DNA of 64,000 bases from Rhodoplanes serenus (GTDB lineage: Bacteria > Pseudomonadota > Alphaproteobacteria > Rhizobiales > Xanthobacteraceae), in NCBI GenBank assembly GCA_945893145.1, contig CAMDDZ010000023.1, forward strand, positions 1-64,000, in the 5' to 3' direction. Positions 36,288-44,575 of this stretch are shown here, in pieces. Position numbers and translations under genes: made by a program. The notes under the pieces were generated by a model. The model was given only the letters and a program-made list of their open reading frames with translations, was not told where the DNA came from and did no database searches. Each line of letters starts with the position of its first letter. Within the stretch, counting starts at the first letter, position 1.

Positions 36288-37253
36288 TCAACGCGCCGGA
36301 TTATCGCGCCGTGTCAGCAGGCGTACCAGCGGCTTGAACGCCAGCGGCAGGACATAGATCGGAAACTGCGCGAGCGCGACGTAGAGCCAGACCAGCTCGG
36401 GCACGCCCCCGGCAGCCGCGGCCAGCATCAGTCCCATGTTGCGGGAGCCTGCGGCGTGGCCCAGCGTCAGCGCGGTGTCCCAGCCGCTGCGGCCGAAGAC
36501 CAGCGCGGTCAGCGCACTGAGCGCGAGCGAGATCGCGGTCGCCAGCGCAATCAGCCCAAGCACCAGCAGCGGATGCGCGAGTGCGTTTTCCAGCACGCTC
36601 CCCATCAACGCGATGGCGAAGCCGAACAGCATGATGACGGACAGCCCATCGAGGCGCTCGGATTGGCGCTCGACCCAGCCCTTGCCGGTGATCGCGCGGA
36701 TTGCGGTGGCCGCACAGGCGGCGCCGGCCAGAATGAGAATGAGGCGAAGGCCGAGTGCGACCGGCGAGATCGTCACATCCGCGCCGAAGAAGGCGGCGAC
36801 CAGCGCCGGCGAGGTAAACGGCGTCGTCGCGGTGCAGGCAATCAACAGCGCAAGCGAGATGGCGCCATTCAGTCCGATCAGCGCCGCCAGCGATGGCGAC
36901 GAAAAGGTCGGTGGTGCGACGGCATGCAGCGTCAGCGCGAGAAGGAGCACCGGTGAGCCGCGCAGGTCAACGCCGGACAAGGCGAGCAGCATGATCAGCG
37001 GCAGCGCCAGCATGGTCCACGCCGTCGCCATGATGAGGAGGCGCGGCCGCGCCCATTGCGCGCGGAGCGCCACGGGATCGACCCGCAGGAAGGACAGCAC
37101 CAGCAGCACGACCACGGTTTCGGAGAAGTACGGGCGCAGCAGCGCGCCGAGCGGCGGCAGCATGATGCCGGCAAACATCGAAACCGCGACCGCCCAGGTG
37201 CCGTGGCGGCCGAGCCAGGCGAGGCCAGCTCCAGCCTTGTCGAGCAAGCTCAT
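36288..37253 (-). CDS. BASS-like (bile acid:sodium symporter-type) membrane transporter
   Basis: 321 residues with about nine to ten hydrophobic helices and a cytosolic start MSLLDKAG. Helix content, the early PPLGALLRPY segment, and the short crossing-type loops (GSRNMGLML near the C-terminus) fit the bile acid/sodium symporter and ACR3 superfamily, which exchange organic anions, arsenite or bicarbonate. The substrate is unknown. The frame stays open far upstream (to 38771) through the antisense strand of the DadA-like gene, but that part is not coding; the ATG at 37253 fixes the start. It is divergent from the DadA-like gene. Confidence 0.65.
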   Translation of the reverse strand: MSLLDKAGAGLAWLGRHGTWAVAVSMFAGIMLPPLGALLRPYFSETVVVLLVLSFLRVDPVALRAQWARPRLLIMATAWTMLALPLIMLLALSGVDLRGSPVLLLALTLHAVAPPTFSSPSLAALIGLNGAISLALLIACTATTPFTSPALVAAFFGADVTISPVALGLRLILILAGAACAATAIRAITGKGWVERQSERLDGLSVIMLFGFAIALMGSVLENALAHPLLVLGLIALATAISLALSALTALVFGRSGWDTALTLGHAAGSRNMGLMLAAAAGGVPELVWLYVALAQFPIYVLPLAFKPLVRLLTRRDNPAR

Positions 37254-37367
37254 GAACGCGGCATAACAGCCGTGCTGGCGCCCGTCGATGGGGTCGCATA
37301 GATATGGAGGCCGCGCGGTTTTCCGCTCTCCCGGCCCATTTGGAGAGAGACGAAACAGGAGATATCC

Positions 37368-38615
37368 ATGGCCCGTACCGACGCCATTGTGCTCGGCGCT
37401 GGCATCGTCGGCACCTCGATTGCGCTGCATCTGGTCAAGCGCGGCCTGTCGGTCGCGCTGGTGGACCGGCGCGGCACCGGCGAGGAAACGTCCTACGGCA
37501 ACACCGGCGTGCTCGAAGGCAATACGCTCTTTCCGCACGCTTTTCCGTCGAGCTTTGGCGCGCTGGCGCGGATCGCGCTGAAGCAGGCGCCCGAGGCGAA
37601 TTATCATCTGTCGGCGTTGCCGAAGATTGCGCCCTGGCTGCTGGCGTATCGCGCCAACACCACGCCGGAACGCAGCCTGGCGTTTGCCGAGGCGATGCGC
37701 CCGCTGTTCTCCCGCGCCGTGGCCGAGCACGAGGCGCTGATGGCGGAGGCGAGCGCCACGCGTTACCTGCGCAAGGATGGCTGGATCAAGCTTTACCGCA
37801 GCGACGAGACGTTTGCCGCCACGGCGCGCGAGCGTGATCTCGCGCAGCAGCTCGGCCTGCCGTTTCGCGTCCTGAGCGGTGAGGAAGCCCGCGTGCTCGA
37901 ACCGTCGCTCGCGCCGGTGTTCCGCCACGCCGTGCATTGGCCGGACGCCGCCAGCGTGTCCAATCCGCTCGCGGTCACCAAGGCCTATGCGGCGCAATTC
38001 GTTTTTCTCGGCGGCCTGATCCTCAAGGGTGACGCCAGAACGCTGCATCGTTCGGGCACGAACTGGCGGATCGACACCGAGGAGGGCCCGCTCGACACCA
38101 AGGACGCGGTGGTGGCGCTCGGGCCCTGGGCGCAGGACTTGCTGGACCCGCTCGGCATCCGGCTGCCGCTTGCGTTCAAGCGCGGCTATCACCGGCACTT
38201 CCGTCCCCGCGGCAACGCGGGCCTGACGCGCCCGATCGTCGACACCGACAACGGTTATTGCCTCACTCCGATGGAGCAGGGTATCCGCCTCACCACGGGC
38301 GCCGAGTTTGCCAACCGCGATGCGGCGCCGACGCCGGTGCAATTCGATCGCTTGATGCCTGCAGCTCAAGAGCTGTTCCCGCTCGGTGAGCGGGCTGAGG
38401 CCAGGACATGGATGGGCTCCCGGCCGTGCTTTGCCGATTCCCGTCCGGTGATCGGGCGCGCGCCCGGCCAATCCGGCCTGTGGCTCGCCTACGGTCACGC
38501 GCATTGGGGGCTGACGCTGGGGCCGGTCACCGGCCATCTCGTTGCCGACATGGTGACGGGCGCGACGCCGTTCTGCGATCCCAAGCCCTATGCGGCGGAG
38601 CGCTTCGCGTCGTAA
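37368..38615 (+). CDS. DadA-like FAD-dependent D-amino-acid dehydrogenase
   Basis: 415 residues of the DAO family: FAD-binding DAIVLGAGIVGTSIALHLVKRG at the N-terminus, ETSYGNTGVLEGN (place of the DadA glycine-rich loop), a second-domain segment FKRGYHRHF and the C-terminal nucleotide contact GHAHWGLTLGPVTGHLVADM. It should oxidise a D-amino acid or other amine at the membrane, passing electrons to the respiratory chain. A good ribosome site (AGGAG, about 12 bases before) precedes the ATG at 37368. Substrate specificity cannot be read from the sequence. Confidence 0.85.
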   Translation: MARTDAIVLGAGIVGTSIALHLVKRGLSVALVDRRGTGEETSYGNTGVLEGNTLFPHAFPSSFGALARIALKQAPEANYHLSALPKIAPWLLAYRANTTPERSLAFAEAMRPLFSRAVAEHEALMAEASATRYLRKDGWIKLYRSDETFAATARERDLAQQLGLPFRVLSGEEARVLEPSLAPVFRHAVHWPDAASVSNPLAVTKAYAAQFVFLGGLILKGDARTLHRSGTNWRIDTEEGPLDTKDAVVALGPWAQDLLDPLGIRLPLAFKRGYHRHFRPRGNAGLTRPIVDTDNGYCLTPMEQGIRLTTGAEFANRDAAPTPVQFDRLMPAAQELFPLGERAEARTWMGSRPCFADSRPVIGRAPGQSGLWLAYGHAHWGLTLGPVTGHLVADMVTGATPFCDPKPYAAERFAS

Positions 38616-38628
38616 GCAAGCCGCTTGC

Positions 38629-38835
38629 TCAACTTGCGTTCTTGACCTGCCGATGCGGGAAACGGTCGCGCACGAAGCGATTGAAAAACGTGCCCTTCGA
38701 GGGCGCCGACACGAAGGCGTCATACACATCGGGTGGCACGCGGTCATAGACGTAGGTCTTGCCGCTGACAAACGTCACCCAGAGCTGATCGCGCGGTGCA
38801 TCGTAATCGATGGTGCGCACGGCTGTTGACGGCAT
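38629..38835 (-). CDS. KTSC domain protein
   Basis: 68 residues covering nearly the full KTSC domain: STAVRTIDYDAPRDQLWVTF, then SGKTYVYDRVPPDVYDAF and SKGTFFNRFVRDRFPH. The small family is named after the conserved Lys-Thr-Ser-Cys-like positions in its lysyl-tRNA-synthetase-C-terminal-like fold; the role is unknown. The ATG at 38835 has a GGGAGTG site ahead. It is convergent with the DadA-like gene, 13 bases from its stop. Confidence 0.85.
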   Translation of the reverse strand: MPSTAVRTIDYDAPRDQLWVTFVSGKTYVYDRVPPDVYDAFVSAPSKGTFFNRFVRDRFPHRQVKNAS

Positions 38836-38895
38836 AGCGGCACTCCCACGCTCACTCACCAACAACGCGCGGGGAGGGGCGGAAGTTCAGCCGGT

Positions 38896-39885
38896 TCAGC
38901 CGAAGCGGTCGTGCCAGCTTGGCAAGGCGCCGGGCAGGCTTAACGCCCGTGCCTCATAGATGCCGCGTGCGATCGAGCGCGCCACAACGTCGGCCGCAAG
39001 CGTGCCGAGCTCGGAGAGCGCATAGATCGGATCGGCGAGCGGCCGCGCGCCGGTCGCGGCCACGAATACGATGTCGCCGTCGAGCGGCGTGTGGATCGGG
39101 CGCAGCGCCCGCGCCAGCCCGTCCTGCGCCATGATGGCGACGCGCCGGGACTGCGTTTTGGTCAGCACCGCGTCGGTCGCGACCACCACCAGCGTGGTGT
39201 TCTCGCCGGGCGAGCCCTTGCCGCGATAGGCGAGCGCGTCCGGGCTCACAAAGGCCGGCGAGCCGCGGCCGCCGAACTCCTTGTCGCGCTCGAACGGCGC
39301 CGCCCAGAAATGCGGGCCGCCGCCAATCACCGCCGAGCCCACCGCATTGACCGCCGCAATGGCGCCGACCGTGACGCCGCCGCGCGTCACCGCGGATGCG
39401 GAGCCAAGCCCGCCCTTCAGATCCAGGATTGTTGCGCCAAGGCCCGCGCCGGCACTGCCGAGGGCGAAGCTCGCCCCGGCGCTGGCGCAGGCCTGATACC
39501 CGAACTCCCGATAGGGCGGGTAGCGGCCCCAGCTCTTGTCGCCGCCGTTGAGCAGATCGAACAGGTTCGCGGCCGGCACGATCGGCACCAGCGCGTCTCG
39601 AACTTGGAAGCCACGGCCTTGCTCGCGCAGCCAAGCCTGGGCGCCGGAGGCGGCATCGAGCCCGAAGGCCGAGCCGCCGGACAGCACGAACGCGTCGACG
39701 CGCTCGACCGTCATGGCCGGATCGAGCAACGCGCTCTCGCGTGTGCCAGGCCCGCCGCCGCCGAGGTCAGCGGACGCCACCGCGGGCTCATCGAACAGCA
39801 CCACGGTGGTGCCGGACGCGAGCTTGCCGTCATCGGCATGGCCGACACGGACGCCTGGGACGTCGGTGATGAGGTTTCTGGCCAC
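38896..39885 (-). CDS. P1-family peptidase (DmpA/NylC-like N-terminal nucleophile hydrolase)
   Basis: 329 residues. N-terminal start LITDVPGVRVGHADDGKLASGTTVVL and the GGSAFGLDAASGAQ segment are typical of P1 peptidases, and the self-cleavage site is the Asn-Thr pair in PGENTTLVVVATDA, where the Thr becomes the N-terminal nucleophile of the C-terminal chain. Known members are D-aminopeptidase DmpA, beta-peptidyl aminopeptidases and nylon oligomer hydrolase. The precise substrate is unknown. No signal peptide. Its promoter region contains a mosaic repeat (39909-40044). Confidence 0.88.
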   Translation of the reverse strand: MARNLITDVPGVRVGHADDGKLASGTTVVLFDEPAVASADLGGGGPGTRESALLDPAMTVERVDAFVLSGGSAFGLDAASGAQAWLREQGRGFQVRDALVPIVPAANLFDLLNGGDKSWGRYPPYREFGYQACASAGASFALGSAGAGLGATILDLKGGLGSASAVTRGGVTVGAIAAVNAVGSAVIGGGPHFWAAPFERDKEFGGRGSPAFVSPDALAYRGKGSPGENTTLVVVATDAVLTKTQSRRVAIMAQDGLARALRPIHTPLDGDIVFVAATGARPLADPIYALSELGTLAADVVARSIARGIYEARALSLPGALPSWHDRFG

Positions 39886-39908
39886 GAGTTGCCGCTTGCT
39901 CCGCCTTC

Positions 39909-40044
39909 ACCTCTCCCCGCATGTGCGGGGAGAGGTCGGCTTCCGAGCGTAGCGAGGAAGCCGGGTGAGGGGCAATGCACCGGCCCCTCACCCGGCTCGC
40001 CCATTCGGGCTCGCCACCCTCTCCCCGCTAAAGCGGGGAGAGGG
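39909..40044. repeat. Composite mosaic repeat with three perfect 12-bp hairpins
   Basis: Three hairpins in a row: 39909-39920 with 39925-39936 (ACCTCTCCCCGC), 39961-39972 with 39984-39995 (CCGGGTGAGGGG), and 40017-40028 with 40033-40044 (CCCTCTCCCCGC). A shorter stem GGCTTCC/GGAAGCC at 39938-39962 lies between the first two. The outer two hairpins are near copies of each other. Such blocks are typical of Rhizobiales intergenic mosaic repeats. It separates the P1 peptidase gene from ccdA. Confidence 0.85.
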
Positions 40045-40134
40045 AAGTGCGCAATCACTCGCTCATCACATCGCCGCCAGCAGCGCCGATCCGGCTTGCG
40101 TGGCCGGGCCGGCCCATGCATCAAGGCGCCGCCC

Positions 40135-40869
40135 ATGCACTCCGACATCACCATCATTGCAGCCCTGCTCGCCGGGCTCGTCAGCTTTCTCAGCCCTTGC
40201 GTGCTGCCGCTGGTGCCGCCGTATCTGGTCTATCTGGCCGGTACGTCGCTGGAGCGCTTGACCGACGACGATCCGAAAACCGGTTCGACGCTACAGACCG
40301 TACTTGCGGCGTTGCTGTTCGTCTGCGGCTTCGCCACCGTGTTCGTGGCGCTCGGCGCCAGCGCCAGCGTGTTCGGTGCGTTGCTGCGCGCCTATTCGTA
40401 TCAGCTTGGGCTGGTGGCGGGCGTCGCCATCATCATCATGGGCCTGCATTTCCTCGGCATCACGCCGATCGCGCTGCTGCACCGGCAAAAACGCGCCGAG
40501 ATGGCGAAGCCGGTCGGGCTTTGGGGCGCCTACGCGATGGGGCTGGCGTTCGCGTTCGGCTGGACGCCCTGCATCGGTCCGATCCTTGCCGCGATCCTCG
40601 CGGTCGCGGCGTCCGAGGCGACGGTCGCCAAAGGGGCAGGGCTCCTGGCGGTCTATTCCGCAGGCTTAGGTATTCCGTTTCTGCTGGCCGCCTTCGCGAT
40701 CGAGCCGTTCGCAAAGTTCCTGGCGCGGTTCCGCCGCCACCTTGTGCATGTGGAACGCGCGATGGGTGCGTTGCTGGTGCTGACCGGCATTGCGTTTCTG
40801 ACCGGATTTGTCGGTCAGGCGAGCTTTTGGCTGCTCGAAATGTTCCCGGCGCTCGGGACTATCGGTTGA
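40135..40869 (+). CDS. ccdA: CcdA-type cytochrome c biogenesis thiol transporter
   Basis: 244 residues with six hydrophobic helices. The two redox cysteines of CcdA are in SFLSPCVLPLVPPY (Cys22) and GWTPCIGPILAA, the standard positions in helices 1 and 4. It moves reducing equivalents from cytoplasmic thioredoxin to periplasmic thiol proteins needed for cytochrome c maturation. The ATG at 40135 starts immediately before the first helix; the long upstream frame (to 39091) is antisense to the P1 peptidase gene and not coding. No ccm gene is nearby. Confidence 0.92.
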   Translation: MHSDITIIAALLAGLVSFLSPCVLPLVPPYLVYLAGTSLERLTDDDPKTGSTLQTVLAALLFVCGFATVFVALGASASVFGALLRAYSYQLGLVAGVAIIIMGLHFLGITPIALLHRQKRAEMAKPVGLWGAYAMGLAFAFGWTPCIGPILAAILAVAASEATVAKGAGLLAVYSAGLGIPFLLAAFAIEPFAKFLARFRRHLVHVERAMGALLVLTGIAFLTGFVGQASFWLLEMFPALGTIG

Positions 40870-40909
40870 TGAACTATATTCTTGATGGTTTGCGGATCAC
40901 CTCACCCAT

Positions 40910-41518
40910 ATGAGCAGCGATCTTCCAGGCTTCTTCCAGGGGACTGAAATGCCGACCGCCGGATGGTGGGAAGCGCTGTGGCCCGTTCCGGCCGGAGTGC
41001 TTGCCGCAGTCGGGGTAAAACCAGGCATGGAGGTCATTGATCTCTGTTCGGGAGATGGATGGTTCACGCTGCAAATCGCCAAGGTCGCCCGTCATGTCGT
41101 CGCAATCGACATCGATGCGGCATTGTTGGAGGTCGCTCGTGCGCGGCTCAAAGAAAGTGGCATAACTAACTGCGAATTCGTGGCGGGCGACGCCTATGAG
41201 CTCGCCAATCTCGCACCCCGTCCCGTGGATTTCGTCTTCATGGCAAATGCGTTTCACGGCGTTCCCGACCGGCTTCGGCTATCACGCGCCGTGCGCGATG
41301 CCCTGAAGCCCAATGGCCGCTTTGCCATCGTCAACTGGCACCAGCGCCCGCGCGAACAAACAACCGTGCTGGGCGAGCCGCGCGGGCCAAAGACCGAACT
41401 CCGCCTCTCACCAGGGCAGACCGTCGATGCGGTTTTAGCCGCAGGCCTGGCCCATGTTGGTACGGTCGAGATTCCGCCCTATCACTACGGCGCGCTGTTC
41501 ACGCGCGAGACCTCGTAG
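40910..41518 (+). CDS. Class I SAM-dependent methyltransferase
   Basis: 202 residues, a single Rossmann-like methyltransferase domain: SAM-binding motif I VIDLCSGDGWFTLQIA, acidic motif VVAIDID, motif with GDAYEL, and FVFMANAFHGV. The acceptor is unknown. An ATG at 40910 with a short leader. It lies 41 bases after ccdA in the same direction, and its base composition seems, by eye, less GC-rich than the upstream genes, as for the following genes up to about 44.6 kb. Its stop is two bases from the next ATG, so it is probably cotranscribed with the phosphorylase-like gene. Confidence 0.82.
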   Translation: MSSDLPGFFQGTEMPTAGWWEALWPVPAGVLAAVGVKPGMEVIDLCSGDGWFTLQIAKVARHVVAIDIDAALLEVARARLKESGITNCEFVAGDAYELANLAPRPVDFVFMANAFHGVPDRLRLSRAVRDALKPNGRFAIVNWHQRPREQTTVLGEPRGPKTELRLSPGQTVDAVLAAGLAHVGTVEIPPYHYGALFTRETS

Positions 41519-41520
41519 AA

Positions 41521-42303
41521 ATGCCTCCTATTGTCCGCAACAAGAATGCCCTGGCCCCTTCGGTCTTCAAGCCTGCGGCATTGCTGCGCGAGGCGCGGCG
41601 GCAAAAGGGACTTGCGGCCGTCGATGTGCCACCGGTCTGCGTCCTCGACCCCGATGGCGATATCGTCAGGCGGCTGCGGAACGAGGGCCGGTCTCGGCCG
41701 TTCGAGGCATGGCCCTGCTACCACACGCGCCTTGATACTTTCGCGCTTGGCGCGCGTTCGGTTGGAATCGTCGGCTGCGCGGTCGGCGCCCCCTTCGCAG
41801 TGCTGATTGCGGAGGAGCTGTTCGCGAGTGGCTGCCGCCTCCTCATCAGCCTGACCTCTTCAGGCCAGATTACACCATCGGGCCCGCCGCCCTATTTCGT
41901 TGTGATCGATCGGGCGCTGCGCGACGAGGGCACGAGTTACCATTACGCGGAAGCCAGCGATTACGCAGAAGCCGACGCCAGCCTCGTGCAAAAGGCGGTC
42001 GCGGCTCTGCGAGAAAATGGCAAGCCGTTTTTTGTCGGCCCGACATGGACCACGGACGCGCCCTTCCGCGAAACCACCGAAGCCATTGAAACCGCTCGCG
42101 CGCAAGGCATCCTTGCCGTCGAGATGGAGGCGGCTGCGCTTTACAGCTTTGCCCGCGCGAGTGGCGTTGCTGTGCTCTGCCTTGCGCACGTCACCAACAC
42201 GATGGCCCAATCAGGCCAGGACTTTGAAAAAGGCGAAGCCGACGGCACCGCAGATGCCCTCGGCTTCCTCGAAGTACTGGTTGGGATCGCGGATAGAATT
42301 TGA
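41521..42303 (+). CDS. Nucleoside phosphorylase (PNP/UDP family)
   Basis: 260 residues of the purine/uridine phosphorylase family. Family features seen: SVGIVGCAVGAPFAVLIAEEL as the phosphate/nucleoside loop, LISLTSSGQIT, and the diagnostic AVEMEAAALYSFARA with the conserved Met-Glu pair that contacts ribose. It would split a nucleoside with phosphate. The N-terminal 45 residues are extra compared with minimal members. The ATG starts two bases after the methyltransferase stop (41518), indicating a coupled pair. Substrate cannot be assigned. Confidence 0.82.
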   Translation: MPPIVRNKNALAPSVFKPAALLREARRQKGLAAVDVPPVCVLDPDGDIVRRLRNEGRSRPFEAWPCYHTRLDTFALGARSVGIVGCAVGAPFAVLIAEELFASGCRLLISLTSSGQITPSGPPPYFVVIDRALRDEGTSYHYAEASDYAEADASLVQKAVAALRENGKPFFVGPTWTTDAPFRETTEAIETARAQGILAVEMEAAALYSFARASGVAVLCLAHVTNTMAQSGQDFEKGEADGTADALGFLEVLVGIADRI

Positions 42304-42333
42304 CGTCCGGGATCGCTCACAGAACAAGGTGGC

Positions 42334-42404
42334 GTTGAACGGGCTTTATTGGAGGGGATTTGCCGGCCCTTGCCCTTTACTTTCGTCGGGCAATTGCGCC
42401 GGAT
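42334..42404 (+). repeat. 71-bp direct repeat, left copy (remnant of a PAP2 gene 3' end)
   Basis: This stretch matches 43814-43884 in 64 of 71 bases, in the same orientation. In the right copy the reverse strand encodes the last residues of the PAP2 phosphatase (PDESKRQGPANPLQ); here the same strand reads PDESKGQGPANPLQ ending at 42346, but without the rest of the gene. The two copies border the Spy-like and TauE genes. Confidence 0.8.
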
Positions 42405-42522
42405 TCAGACGCCGGGGCTTGCGGTGCCGGAGCTTCTTGTCGAACTCGTGCCTATCGCGGTTGTGCCGCACGCGCGGTATCATGAACCGAGATGGTGAGA
42501 GCACTACATAAGTGAGGACTGG

Positions 42523-43056
42523 ATGCGGAGCCCACTGATCATTGCCGGACTGTTGATGATGACCGTCGCGACGCTCGCGCAAGCACCCTATGCAGGAATG
42601 CAAACACGGCAGATCAAGTCGCTATCAGACAATCAGATCGCGGACCTCAAGAACGGACGCGGGATGGGGTTGGCGCTCGCGGCTGAATTGAACGGCTATC
42701 CCGGTCCCGCGCATGTGCTGGAACTCGCCGACAAGCTTACTCTTTCAGCCGATCAGCGGGCGCAGGTGCAGCGCCTGTTTGATTCAATGAAGACCGAAGC
42801 GTTGCCGCTGGGCGCCAAGCTGATCGAACAGGAAAGCGAATTGGATCGCCTTTTCGCAAGCCGCTCCATTACGCCAGAAACCCTAAAGACCTCCACAACC
42901 GCTATCGCAGCGACGCAAGGCGAGTTGCGCGAAACGCATCTCAAATATCATCTCTTCACGGTAGCCGTGCTCAGCCAGGATCAAATCCGCCGCTACGGCG
43001 AATTGCGCGGCTATCGCGGTGAGCACCCCATGCCCGGAATGCATCACCGCAACTAA
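42523..43056 (+). CDS. Spy/CpxP-like periplasmic protein
   Basis: 177 residues with a signal peptide (LIIAGLLMMTVATLAQA) and a helical mature part. The Spy/CpxP-type repeat around LTLSADQRAQVQRLFDSMKTEALPLG and the matching second half SRSITPETLKTSTTAIAATQGELRETHLKYHLFTVAVLSQDQI resemble the two LTxxQ-like helical motifs of Spy and related metal-responsive proteins (first is LTLSADQ, second VLSQDQ). It may act as a periplasmic chaperone or metal sensor. It is followed by a TauE/SafE gene three bases downstream. Confidence 0.75.
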   Translation: MRSPLIIAGLLMMTVATLAQAPYAGMQTRQIKSLSDNQIADLKNGRGMGLALAAELNGYPGPAHVLELADKLTLSADQRAQVQRLFDSMKTEALPLGAKLIEQESELDRLFASRSITPETLKTSTTAIAATQGELRETHLKYHLFTVAVLSQDQIRRYGELRGYRGEHPMPGMHHRN

Positions 43057-43058
43057 AA

Positions 43059-43789
43059 ATGCTGGCGCTGCTCTTCGGATTTGTTTCGCTTCTCTACGCG
43101 ACAGTCGGACAGGCGGGGGGAACGGCCTTCCTTGCCTTGATGGCCTTCGCCGCGTTTGCGCCAAGCGAGATGCGTCCCACAGCCCTCCTGCTCAACATCG
43201 TGGCCGCCCCTATTCATCTTGGCTATTCAATCGCGGCAATCTGGTTGATTGGGAAAAGCTTCGCCCGTTTCTCCTCGCATCGCTGCCAACGGCTCTGCTC
43301 GCCGGGTTCATCGTGCTTGATGAGCGCCTTTACAACGCCGTGACCGGCCTTGCACTTCTGTTCGCAGCGGCGATTGTTGCCTTTCGGCGTGTGCGCGAAG
43401 AAGAACCGGCTCGCGCAACGCCGCTTTCGGGCGCAATTAGCGTGGGAGCGGCGGTAGGCTTCGTGTCTGGTCTTACCGGGGTCGGCGGCGGCGTTTTTCT
43501 TGCCCCGATCCTAATTGCGATGCGCTGGGCGTCGCCCAAGCAGACAGCGGCTCTCTCCGCACCTTTTATCTTGGCAAACTCAATCGTGGGTCTGATCGGC
43601 GCGATGTATGCCGGGCAAACCCCGTCATCACAAACGTGGCTCTATGCCCTGGCGGCTTTGGCCGGGGCGATGATTGGCACAACGGTGGGATTGCGGTGGT
43701 TGTCGCAGACGATGACGTGCTACGCCCTCGCAATCATCCTAGGAACCGCCGGTCTCCAACTTTTGGTCCTTCCCCATCTCTGGGGCTAG
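43059..43789 (+). pseudogene. TauE/SafE-family sulfite exporter, split by a frameshift
   Basis: The first half reads from 43059 in frame: a helix LALLFGFVSLLYATVGQAGG and a second ending in TALLLNIVAAPIHLG; then the reading frame drifts into nonsense (SHRCQRLCSPGSSC, stop at 43343). From about 43229 the -1 frame carries the normal continuation, FNRGNLVDWEKLRPFLLASLPTALLAG, and later FVSGLTGVGGGVFLAPIL, to 43789. Together they make one TauE/SafE permease of about 240 residues, with a one-base deletion or sequencing error between about 43215 and 43235. The phase of the nearby GGGAAAA does not fit a -1 slippage site. It follows the Spy-like gene by three bases. Confidence 0.75.
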
Positions 43790-43813
43790 GTTTTCGCGCT
43801 CGCGGCTTCTGCG

Positions 43814-43884
43814 GTCGAACGCGCTTTATTGGAGCGGATTTGCCGGCCCTTGCCGTTTGCTTTCGTCGGGCACTTGAGCCGGAT
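43814..43884 (+). repeat. 71-bp direct repeat, right copy (in the 3' end of the PAP2 gene)
   Basis: This copy, overlapping the last codons of the minus-strand PAP2 gene, matches 42334-42404 in 64 of 71 bases in the same direction. With the left copy it borders a 1.4-kb segment holding the Spy-like and TauE genes, suggesting that this segment was inserted with a duplicated end or that the two ends recombined. Confidence 0.8.
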
Positions 43885-44575
43885 AGCCGAGCACCTTTCG
43901 GAGTTCGGTTCGTGCGTCCTCGAAGTCCTTTTCGAACGCTGGTGTTTGGAAGAACGCACTGACGATCAGGGTGGCAGCAATCTCACCTGCCAGTAGGTCG
44001 CGAGGATAGTGAACTCCGATGACAACGCGGCCCCTGGCGAACGAATGACTGCGTTCGAACAGCTCATACCGCTTCTCCGGCACCATGTTCGCGAGAACGA
44101 TGCCAGTGACCGCACCGAACAAGGTCGTCCCACTCGGATAGGCGGTGGGCAAGCGGACAGGACGAAGCGGCTTCACGTCCGTGCTGGCATTCGCTGGCCG
44201 TTCCCGTGACCAATACTCCTTGCTGAGCATCACGTAGGTTCGGGTATCTTGGTGAAGGCGTTTGAAGAACGCATCGGTAACCGGCAGGTTTGCGGCTTTG
44301 AACTGCGGGCCGAACTCGGTGCCGAAGCGGTAGATGTCCAGGACATCATCCGCGATGCCAAGTTCCACCTCCGCTGCCGTCCGGTTCTCCTGAACTTCGA
44401 GCACCTCTGAGATGTCTCGCTTCTCGCCCGCGGAGCCCACTGCCGGGGGCGGAGGAATGAGCTTCAGGAGATTCAGCTTCTTCCCCTCGAGGTAGATCAG
44501 CTTCTGAGCGGACGCGTGGCCGATTCCAGTCAGCAACAAAATCAAGACTGCGGCGAGATATTTGCTGGGCTGCAT
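43826..44575 (-). CDS. Exported PAP2-family (class A type) acid phosphatase
   Basis: 249 residues with a signal peptide (YLAAVLILLLTGIGHASA). The PAP2 signature is present: KEYWSRERPA (KX6RP) and RGRVVIGVHYPRDLLAGE (SRX5HX3D-like motif with the nucleophilic His and Asp). The middle motif, normally PSGH, reads YPSGTTLFGA, with Thr at the His position that usually protonates the leaving group; activity might therefore be altered. It should hydrolyse phosphomonoesters or pyrophosphates in the periplasm. The 3' end contains the right copy of a 71-bp direct repeat. Confidence 0.85.
   Translation of the reverse strand: MQPSKYLAAVLILLLTGIGHASAQKLIYLEGKKLNLLKLIPPPPAVGSAGEKRDISEVLEVQENRTAAEVELGIADDVLDIYRFGTEFGPQFKAANLPVTDAFFKRLHQDTRTYVMLSKEYWSRERPANASTDVKPLRPVRLPTAYPSGTTLFGAVTGIVLANMVPEKRYELFERSHSFARGRVVIGVHYPRDLLAGEIAATLIVSAFFQTPAFEKDFEDARTELRKVLGYPAQVPDESKRQGPANPLQ

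Noticed and set aside
36288-38771. An 827-codon minus-strand open frame
   Set aside because: Only its last 321 codons (36288-37253) look like a protein; the rest is the antisense of the DadA-like gene and has no recognisable domain.
39091-40134. Upstream extension of the ccdA frame
   Set aside because: It is antisense to the P1 peptidase gene and runs through the mosaic repeat; the CcdA start is clear at 40135.
43249-43256. GGGAAAA as a possible programmed -1 frameshift site in the TauE gene
   Set aside because: The codon phase (GGG AAA A) does not fit X XXY YYZ, and the shifted frame is already conserved upstream of it.
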